A program made the position numbers and the translations under genes. From assembly GCA_033030425.1 (NCBI GenBank), contig JAUFSD010000010.1, positions 868,001 to 932,000 of the forward strand: 64,000 nucleotides of DNA. The letters run 5' to 3'. The notes beneath the pieces are model-generated. The model ran no database searches and was not told the DNA's origin. It was given only the letters and a program-made list of their open reading frames with translations. Origin of the DNA: Verpa conica (taxonomy: Eukaryota > Ascomycota > Pezizomycetes > Pezizales > Morchellaceae). This document shows positions 58,001 through 64,000 of the stretch, one piece after another; the stretch's first letter is position 1, and the number at the start of each line of letters is the position of its first letter.

Positions 58001-59489
58001 CTCGGACAAATGGACTCTGGCCATGAACGAAGAACTTGATTCACTTAAAGAGAATGAAGTATGGGACGTGGTTGATAAACCACCACAACGAAACATCGTG
58101 GACTCTAAGTGGGTATTCAAGGTAAAAGGTGATGCCAACGGACAAGTTGAACGATACAAGGCTAGACTAGTCGCAAAAAGGTTCTCACAAGAACATGGCC
58201 TTGACTACGACGAAGTCTTCTCCCCTGTCATTCGTTTCGACTCCCTACGGCTCCTACTTGCCATTACCGCCATAAAAGGCTGGCGAGTTCGTCAACTGGA
58301 TGTTAAAACGGCGTTTCTTTACGGAATTTTGAACAAGGAGATCTATATGCAACTACCTGAAGGCAGCAGGTTAGACAACAAAGTTGCAAGACTGAAACGG
58401 TGTATTTATGGTTTGAAGCAATCCCCAAGGGAATGGTACGGCAGGCTGGTTACCTACCTCCAACCTTACGGGTTCTCTTCCTCTGCTTTTGATCCATGTG
58501 TCCTAACCCACAGCTCTGGTGAAATATTCCTGGCTATCTATGTGGACGACATCACTCTTTTTGGACCCGATAACGACCTAGTCGAGCAGTCCGTACAACT
58601 TATGAAGTCGGAATTCAAAGTCAATGACATGGGCTCTCTAAACTATCTCCTCGGCATCCAAATCAAGTACAACAAGGACGGAATATCCCTATCGCAAACT
58701 GCATTTATCGATAAGATCCTATCACGCTTCTCAATGTCAGATTGCAACCCAGTCACCACGCCCATCGACCCTAACCATCGTCTGATGAAGGCTTGTGATA
58801 ATGACGAACGGGTCAATGCAACTGAGTACAGACAGATAATAGGCTCTCTTATGTATCTCGTCACTGCGACTAGGCCCGACCTTGCCTACACAATAACTCA
58901 CCTATCTCAATTCTGTTCGGACCCAACAAAAGTACATCTCAACGCTGCAAAGCGTGTACTCCGCTACCTCAAAGGCACAAAGAACCGGAAGTTACTCTAC
59001 CCTACCGGCACCTCTTTACCTCTATCGGCTTACACTGACGCATCTCACGGAAACTGTCTCGATACAAGAAGAAGTTTCTCTGGTTATCTTTTTCAACTCG
59101 GCCAATCAACCATATCCTGGTGTTCCCGAAAGCAAAAATCAGTTGCCACCTCTACCTGTGAGGCTGAATACATGGCACTGGCTATGACGGCAAAACACTA
59201 CCTATGGCTGACTCGAGCTATTAATGAGTTGTTAAAAACCCAGACTCCTCACGCTCTTCTCTGTGATAGCAACTCCGCTGACGATATCGCCCGCAACCCT
59301 AAGCTAAACGATAGATCCAAACACATAGACATCTCCTACCACTTCGTCCGTGAACTCGTCGAAGACGGAACGATCAATCTATTACATGTTGCCTCTGCGG
59401 ATAACTTTGCAGACATTTGCACCAAGGGTTTACCACGACAGACACACGACCACTTATGTAGTTACATCTTTAATGAGACTACAAAGTGA
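55062..59489 (+). CDS. Copia Gag-Pol polyprotein, intact (1475 aa)
   Basis: Single uninterrupted frame. Order: Gag-like region (about 1-270; HKMWTYLRAEFYRDTAYAMV), a short cysteine motif CSWCNAHRKDAP instead of a classical CCHC knuckle, protease FDTGATSHMC (about 340), pre-integrase FWHSALGHLAP with CPQCSLSK, integrase core (HSDLCGPF, FRTDNGGEY, PYSPESNGVAERLNR; about 520-620), reverse transcriptase (RLVAKRFSQEHGLDYDEVFS, QLDVKTAFLYG, IYVDDITLFG; about 1010-1200), and RNase H (YTDASHG, TCEAEYMAL, SADDIARNPKLNDRSKHIDI). Integrase before RT defines Ty1/copia. All catalytic residues I can identify are present, and the ATG at 55062 is the first good start. Confidence 0.95.
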   Translation: MSNSGEPSGTQNLIEETVEELNLSFSELVSKDKPITIKLDNVRPLEGQHNYNTWAAVMKIILKGMKVYEIVVDGAEPPTGSSAKEKAAYESLCNQASAVFIQVVSTYLLEKIIELEHPHKMWTYLRAEFYRDTAYAMVSQIMNLTNLSVTYDPSLSILQFISSFETEWLRLYKMAKSSKDDYRVLFARFLEQDKAKRDFLLGFIVKHHSNVVYNLSTKDDLTFSDVKQRLLELSHQDTSSLPDQQALFAAKQKQKNYKKPVTTAPPPKTDVETCSWCNAHRKDAPLKDRQHKWEACDKLKAMQAERKKNKKGKSEKALVTTGKDSDSVRRNSLFYFDTGATSHMCPLAERFESLQTCSGFVKSSSKASMAIKGKGTVVMDSVLNDGTISSFRVHDVLFVPELERPLLSWRKIKEKGYTMVGKGDLISIVKHNKILFEAVFDGTLFKIPEVNNAAFLTFDFWHSALGHLAPSSIEKAKELYSDASVISQAPTNFHCPQCSLSKSTHSKPKSSNTRATQKLELIHSDLCGPFPVPSYGNSLYYITFIDDKTRVSWVRFLKKKSDTAKAIENFVKEVELQYSLPVKRFRTDNGGEYVNNTLLTFFANKGIVHELTPPYSPESNGVAERLNRTIGEAVRAMILPLGDKRLWADAVATFIYIKNRQPHSSVKNQTPYECFHDIKPTIHHLQPFGRECYVHIPENKRSAGSKLSSRATRGIFTGYTNVNHHYRVFLPEEKKSVITGDVFFPPLKPEGAQLTSKTPIKHVVRKSPNTSISYTETEGFPTDEMWFNWMDSNPETTNTWFHQGHPKITTLFQQAYENGKRDGFLGPQFWEFQNPTPSIQSSNNDDLYVNPNNIPPSPTPSAMDLDSLVGSLRLSQAAQSDPMSEASHHPQLPLDESLPSFHSSFQAPRTRYGREIHSPREWWIVPRVPTPPPASSEHGSTLPDAEPLMIEDTPSEDTILVSVLEVNEPKTYRQAVNSADSDKWTLAMNEELDSLKENEVWDVVDKPPQRNIVDSKWVFKVKGDANGQVERYKARLVAKRFSQEHGLDYDEVFSPVIRFDSLRLLLAITAIKGWRVRQLDVKTAFLYGILNKEIYMQLPEGSRLDNKVARLKRCIYGLKQSPREWYGRLVTYLQPYGFSSSAFDPCVLTHSSGEIFLAIYVDDITLFGPDNDLVEQSVQLMKSEFKVNDMGSLNYLLGIQIKYNKDGISLSQTAFIDKILSRFSMSDCNPVTTPIDPNHRLMKACDNDERVNATEYRQIIGSLMYLVTATRPDLAYTITHLSQFCSDPTKVHLNAAKRVLRYLKGTKNRKLLYPTGTSLPLSAYTDASHGNCLDTRRSFSGYLFQLGQSTISWCSRKQKSVATSTCEAEYMALAMTAKHYLWLTRAINELLKTQTPHALLCDSNSADDIARNPKLNDRSKHIDISYHFVRELVEDGTINLLHVASADNFADICTKGLPRQTHDHLCSYIFNETTK

Positions 59490-59496
59490 GAAGGGG
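59484..59496 (+). other. Copia polypurine tract
   Basis: AAAGTGAGAAGGGG immediately before the 3' LTR start TGTTATT; overlaps the end of the polyprotein frame. Confidence 0.7.
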
Positions 59497-60114
59497 TGTT
59501 ATTTTTTCGAGATTCTCAGTCTGTCTTTCCTTGATTGTATAACATTTCATCTCCATTTGCTACATTTCATTACGACGGCAGTACTGATTGTTTTCTTGAT
59601 ACATTTTTACATTTATTACATTTTTTACATAACTACTAATGTTTATCGAAAGGTCGCATACCTTATTACTCACATGTATTGCGCCATTTGTTATGAGTCA
59701 TATTTTGTTGCGCTCATTTATGTTTACTCAACACACCATTTCGCTTACAAGCATTGTATTACTCATTTCTTTTGGTTACCTTTACTTTGTTACGGTTTTC
59801 AGGGTCAAACGGCGTTCCCACCTCGGTTTTCACATAGTTATCTCGGTTGGAGGATAAAGGACTTTTCTGTATAAATAGCGGGCCGTTCTCCCTCTTTCTG
59901 GGACTGTAATTCTCTAGACATAGACACCAATTCACTACGCTATCTTGTTTGGTATTTACATGCTCAGAATCCTCGCTTGCCTATTTTTTATAGTAATAGT
60001 TTATTCTGTTGCTACCACCCATTCACTGGCTTTACGCTTCTTTCTGTGCATCGTACCTGTAGAGTTATACCATTAGGACTTGCGTCCTAAGCTGTTACTC
60101 CGCTATTCTTCACA
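59497..60114 (+). repeat. Copia 3' LTR (subfamily b)
   Basis: Carries GACGGCAGTACTG at about 59573, shared with the solo LTR at 38345-38959 and not with the 5' LTR of the same element. TATA box at about 59870-59877. Confidence 0.88.
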
Positions 60115-60768
60115 ATTCAGACCTGTAAACTTCAGGTACATGGTAGGAGAAACAAGTCGAAGTGTATTAGATAGATATCTAAATAGGTCTTGATTGGTGT
60201 CAAGGAATTGCTGGGAGTGAGGGAGATCCCGCTTGTATTCAGAGCTGTAGAAAATATCTTTGCTGTAATCAGCCCAGAGAGCGTAGTGGCGATGGTTAAA
60301 GTTTCCACGAATAGTGGCAGTTGTAGTTGACTGAGGAAGAAGAGATTGACTCTGGGAGAGTGTGGTGATTAGATTGGGAGGGACCCGGAATCTATAAGCC
60401 AGGATATTGTGATTGTGGTCTAAGATTTGGTGATGATTGGAAGCGGTAGGGATTCTTTGAAACTCTTCCAACCTGCTCTGATAGTGTGCTGGAAGTCTTT
60501 TAGTCTTACTAAGGTTTTTGAGGTCGGTATAATTGATTTTGGAGATGGTGGTTTGGAGGTTTTGTTGAGTCTCAGTCCAACGGTGCAGAATACGTTTAAT
60601 ACCATGTCTGGGACCACGGGTAAAGGTATGATAGGAGTCGTTGTATACGCCTTCTTTAAGTAGGTAATCAAGTTGACGATTGGCTGTATCAAAGTGACGA
60701 GAAGTAGTAGGAATAGCAGATTGACTACTAGAGGCAACAGGATTGGAAGAAGAAGATGGTGAATCCAT
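60115..60768 (-). pseudogene. Unidentified ORF cut by the copia LTR
   Basis: 218 codons from the ATG at 60768 (MDSPSSSSNPVASSSQSA) to the LTR boundary at 60114. A TATATATA box at about 60838 supports this start. Contains FDTANRQLDYLLKEGVYN, GPRHGIKRILHRW, ALWADYSKDIFY and SNTLRLVSPTMYLKF. The end resembles, weakly, the segment before the catalytic region of fungal TET/JBP-type dioxygenases (which travel with DNA transposons), but no catalytic motif is left. A transposon-associated gene is likely from context; the function is open. Confidence 0.4.
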
Positions 60769-60921
60769 GGCGTTGATGTGAGAAGTAAGGAATAGAGGGA
60801 ATGAAGGAAATAGAAGAAGAAGGGGAAAGAGAGTGGTATATATATTCTGAGGGGAACTTGGCGGGGTAAATTTGGCCGCCACTACCAAGGCTCGGCGCTT
60901 AGTAATATATTAGTAAGCAGA

Positions 60922-61178
60922 TTTTTTTTTTTTTGCAAAATCTCCCCACTATTAGTAGTACACGCATGAATTTTCTTTTTCTTGTGTGTTTAAAGATTTA
61001 TATTATACTGGAATCTTTAGGATTATAAACCAGCGCCCAAGCCTGTATGCAGCTTAGCCACTAGACTTTAGTGGACGTGACCTACATTCATGCGTGCAAC
61101 AGGAATTGAACCTGTGACCTTATGAGAAAGATGATGTTCGGCCAAAAGCAACAATCTAACCATTAGGCTACTGAAGTA
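60922..61178 (-). mobile_element. Candidate tRNA-derived SINE
   Basis: On the minus strand a tRNA-like head begins at about 61176 (TTCAGTAGCCTAATGGTTAG) with A box TAGCCTAATGG (61160-61170), CTCATAA anticodon-loop-like sequence and B box GGTTCAATTCC (61102-61112). A non-coding body follows and the unit ends in A13 (T13 at 60922-60934 on plus). The acceptor stem does not pair and there is an insertion before the anticodon arm, so it is not a functional tRNA. Closest to elongator tRNA-Met. No clear target duplication. Confidence 0.45.
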
Positions 61179-61261
61179 GTTTGATAAAAAGATTTAGTAG
61201 AGGGTAACTATAAGGTCATGTAAATTTAATCTAAACTCCAAAAAATTAATTAAAATCTAGT

Positions 61262-62310
61262 TGTTCCCTTAAATCGCACAAGAGAGTTACGAACTACGAT
61301 ATCGTCAAGACTCACTAGAGTTAGTTAGATAAAGCAGAAAGTTGTTCAGTTGAAGCTTTGAAAGTCACAGGCGAAATATTTGTAACAGAGTTATAAGGTA
61401 AAGGTAGTTCGATAGATTCAAGTATATTGATAAGACTCGTTCTTCCCGTTGATGATCTGGTAAAGAGACAAATCTGCCGACTATTTTATATACCGCGGTT
61501 TGGGCTCGCGGATTTATTCTAAATCCTAATACAAACGTCTGGGAACCCCCAAAGACCCTGAAAACCTGCCAAGCAATCACGCCATAAAATACAAATCTTA
61601 CAACACAGTATTTACACCAATACAAATACATTCCCCCCATACTTACACAAATCCCGACCAGTCCAAGCACTTTGTCCCGGCCTTATCGTCTATTCTAGTC
61701 AAGCCCAAAGGTGTACTAGAGTAATACAATTATGTAAAGCTGTTAGTGAACCAATCTGTACTCTGCGGATGGGCCGATAAGTGTACTAACCACCATATCT
61801 GTTCCGTCCTTGCATGTTCCCTCGTGGCAGAGAGTCACCAAAGCCCTTTGGTACTAATCAGCAAGCAGTACTGGGAAGCGGGGCCTTCCTTCATACCGTT
61901 AGTTTTTCAAGAAACATGCCCCGACTGGCGGAGGGCACAACTCCGTCAGTTCTTATCCGATTTTCTCGATTCTTTCACCAGTCAGCTCCAAATCATGCTC
62001 TCTCATATACCCTCCGGATTTGGTTCGGACGGACGAATTTTCCTGACGCTCCAGGGGTTATTTTTGGGGTCCAAAGCTTGTGTTTTTACTATGCGTTTAC
62101 AGCAACTCTGAGGGGCCCCCCCAGCACCCGGTGGGTGGCATAGTGGGGCACCCTGCAGGAGATAGCCACCAGCAATAATATTCACACGCACTTCTCCCCA
62201 AACCCCTAACGCGTTTCTCAAGAAGCGAACCAGGGATTTAGTTACCTAGATAGTCAAACAAGTGGTCTTCATGGTTCCCAGGGTACTCCTCCTACCAGGT
62301 GCCTACAACA
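61262..62310 (-). mobile_element. Near-complete gypsy LTR-A without internal region
   Basis: On the minus strand begins TGTTGTAGGCACCTGG at 62310 and ends at about 61262 (AAGGGAACA), about 1049 bp, with the TATA region at about 61485-61500. It is the best undisturbed LTR-A copy and gives the empty sites for the nested LTR-B and LTR-C insertions. The flanks show no target duplication. Confidence 0.8.
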
Positions 62311-63300
62311 GCTTGCTTGCTTGCCTGCTTGCTCGGACAGCGAACCTCTGACCACCTGGACCTCGATCGGACAGCGACCCTCTGTCTCTCGTGCCCTAAG
62401 AGTGAACTTCTGCCCACCTGGACCTCGACTGGACCTCGACTGCGTGCCTGCTTCACCCCAGCAGCAACCCCCACCCCTAGGAGTGAACCTCTGCCTACCT
62501 GGACCTCGACTGCACGCCTGCTTCGCCCAGCAGCAACCCCCCCCCCTAGGAACGATCCCCTGCAGCAGAGACCCCCTCTGGACCTCGACCAGACAGCGAC
62601 TCTCTGTCTCCCGTGCCCTGGCAGTGAACCTCTGCCTTTCTGGACCTCGATCAGACACCGACTGCCTGCTTGCTTCGCCCAGCAGCAACCCCCCCCTAGG
62701 AACGAACCCCTGTAGCAGAGACCTCCTCTGGATCTCGAGCGGACAGCGACTGCCTGGCTCCCGCGCGCTGACAGCAAACTTCTGCCTATTAGAGACTTAC
62801 TCTTGTCTGCAAGCACTTCATATTGCCCATATATCGTTCCTGCGCTGACAATATACAGACAATATACAGACAACAAATTGACGGTGCCTCTATCCTGATC
62901 CCATTCTCGATTCCGTTCTCGATCCCATTCCCATTCCCATTCCCGTTCTCGATCCAGTCCCCGTCCTCGATCTGGTTCCCGTTCCCAACCCGTTCCCAAC
63001 CTGTTCCCAACCCGTTCTCGATCCTGTTTCCGCCAGTTCACGTTCTCGACCTCTTTTCACGTTCTCGACTTCTTTTCACAAGCAATATAAGGTTAGTTTT
63101 TCCCGTTAGTTCTTTATGTGTATTTTCAACAGTGTGAGTGCGGGTGTGGGCGCGGGTGTGGGTGCAGGTGTGGCTGCGGGTGCGGGTGTCGGTGTTGGTG
63201 TGGGTGTGGGTGCGAATGCAGGGGGGTGAGGACTGCGGTCCATACGTTCACTTTACATAAAACGGTAAACTCCATAGACCGCTTTCGGCTGTACATGTAC
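62311..63300. repeat. GC-rich degenerate minisatellites and microsatellites
   Basis: 62311-62780 consists of degenerate repeats built from CTGGACCTCGAC, GACAGCGACT and CCCAGCAGCAACCCCC words. 62884-63075 is CCCATT/CCCGTTCTCGAT simple sequence. 63131-63222 is GTGCGG/GTGTGG simple sequence. Long open frames on both strands across these repeats are compositional. Confidence 0.75.
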
Positions 63301-63398
63301 AGATGATTGGAAGTTTAACGGTAAAGTGTGGCATTTCGGTTGGGAGGATACGGCTTTTTTAGCCCTATTCTGCAGCTCACGGGAGTTGTGCCGGAACG

Positions 63399-63575
63399 CC
63401 TAGGTGGAGGGCTTGCCACACGCTCTTCCCAGCAAGGGGGGGGGGAAACTTGCGGGAGTTATACCGATCCCCTAGGTAGAGGGCTTGCTACACACTCTAC
63501 AGCGAGAGGGGGAAAACTCGCGGGAGTGATACTGATCCCCTAGGTGGAGGGTTACTACACATGAACCTGCGAGGG
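63399..63575. repeat. About 70-bp tandem repeat, three units
   Basis: Units start CCTAGGTGGAGGG at 63399, 63470 and 63539 (periods 71 and 69), each with a purine run and CGGGAGT. They precede the ORF at 63644. Confidence 0.8.
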
Positions 63576-63643
63576 GGACCAAAACAAAAACTAATAATTT
63601 CATCAACAGTAAAAGAGAAAGGCTAACGGGAAATCTTTTAGAT

Positions 63644-63964
63644 ATGACTACTACTCCCGGTTCTCCCAGTTCCCTCAGTTCCGTCACCTCTCTCGGTTCT
63701 CCAACTCCTCCTGGTTCTCCCAGTCTCCTCCCTAGTTCTTCCACTACTGCTGATACCTTCAACAATAACGGTAGAGAGAACTCCAATAGAGTTAAGCATT
63801 ATATTGATACTGGAGCTTTTACCAGACAGAGCCTTCCTTATCCTATGCCTAGAGGCAGTTCTCTGGAAGCTGAAGTTGAGAAAATTTTTGTTGCGTGGCA
63901 AGAGACTAGGAAGGATAAAACTGTTTTACGGTCTCCTATTTCTTATAATCTATTACTGGAGTGA
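63644..63964 (+). CDS. Small unidentified ORF at the window edge
   Basis: 106 codons starting MTTTPGSPSSLSSVTSLGSP, then a less repetitive part (VKHYIDTGAFTRQSLPYPMP, AEVEKIFVAWQETRKDKTVL, SPISYNLLLE) ending at TGA 63962-63964. The Ser/Pro-rich start behind tandem repeats and beside a retroelement cluster suggests the beginning of a retroelement gag-like gene, possibly with a premature stop, but I recognise no domain. Confidence 0.3.
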   Translation: MTTTPGSPSSLSSVTSLGSPTPPGSPSLLPSSSTTADTFNNNGRENSNRVKHYIDTGAFTRQSLPYPMPRGSSLEAEVEKIFVAWQETRKDKTVLRSPISYNLLLE

Positions 63965-64000
63965 TCTAAAGGGGAACCTGGACTTATGCCAGAGATTGCT

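Larger units (their letters stand above)
54291..60114 (+). mobile_element. Full-length Ty1/copia retrotransposon with mismatched LTRs
   Basis: 5' LTR 54291-54906 (616 bp), internal 54907-59496, 3' LTR 59497-60114 (618 bp). Ends are TGTTATTTTTTC and TATTCTTCACA; each LTR has a TATAAATA box. The LTRs differ at roughly 22 positions and by subfamily-diagnostic bases, and the outer flanks (TTAAA, ATTCA) do not match. Confidence 0.9.

Noticed and set aside
59639..59857. Hydrophobic frame of about 70-175 codons that recurs in many places
   Set aside because: It recurs only because it is part of LTR-B; it is on both orientations of LTR copies and has no support as a protein.
61092..61178. Functional tRNA-Met on the minus strand
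   Set aside because: A and B boxes are good but the acceptor stem does not pair and extra bases precede the anticodon arm.
62292..63041. Minus-strand frame of 249 codons
   Set aside because: It lies wholly in GC-rich repeats; the opposite strand has equally long frames, so the openness is compositional.
1..64000. CRISPR array, bacterial operon or phage system
   Set aside because: No regularly spaced repeats; all genes are eukaryotic with introns.

Overview
This window looks like nuclear DNA of a filamentous ascomycete (Pezizomycotina). The genes have short GT-AG introns with CTAAC/CTGAC-like branch points. The conserved genes are fungal orthologues (ATG17, sconB/MET30, a PP1 glycogen-targeting subunit, a BolA3-type protein, YAF9). 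The transposable elements are fungal-type chromovirus, copia, Tc1 and Helitron elements. The gene-poor, repeat-rich layout would suit a large repeat-loaded genome such as those of Pezizomycetes, but the sequence does not fix the species.

Layout. (1) 1-3857: no gene; a C/A/G homopolymer hairpin and a 215-bp inverted-repeat element. (2) 3858-8811: ATG17 (minus, 4 exons) and sconB/MET30 (plus, 2 exons) diverge from a 905-bp intergenic region that holds a perfect CYS3/MetR-type palindrome. (3) 8812-17680: about 9 kb without a recognisable gene; one strong 105-bp foldback. (4) 17681-21143: a CBM21 protein-phosphatase-1 regulatory subunit behind a long pyrimidine-rich leader. (5) 23523-25506: convergent BolA3-like and YAF9 genes. 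(6) 25507-30986: gene-poor, one tRNA-Thr(AGU). (7) 30987-32600: a DUF2235 alpha/beta-hydrolase-like gene with one unresolved break. (8) 32871-62310: a nested transposon graveyard. (9) 62311-64000: minisatellites and the start of an unidentified, probably element-derived, ORF.

The graveyard has a readable history. A Ty3/gypsy chromovirus (LTR family A, about 1.05 kb) is present as a forward gag-pro copy, a forward pol copy with C-terminal chromodomain, and a reverse gag-pro copy. Two other LTR families (B, about 616 bp, copia; C, about 598 bp) were inserted into it and left solo LTRs with 5-bp target duplications. A 646-bp MITE sits in pol, and removing it with one TA restores the reading frame exactly. 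A copia element with an intact 1475-codon ORF is bounded by LTRs of two different subfamilies and lacks a target duplication, so it looks like a recombinant. A Helitron fragment carries a truncated Rep/helicase gene and, beside it on the same strand, a fully intact four-exon gene of unknown function that I suspect is an OB-fold accessory protein.

The most interesting items are the intact Helitron-neighbour gene, the CYS3-type site in front of sconB, the half-tRNA-type primer site of the copia element, and the paralogous empty sites that prove several insertions from within this single window.
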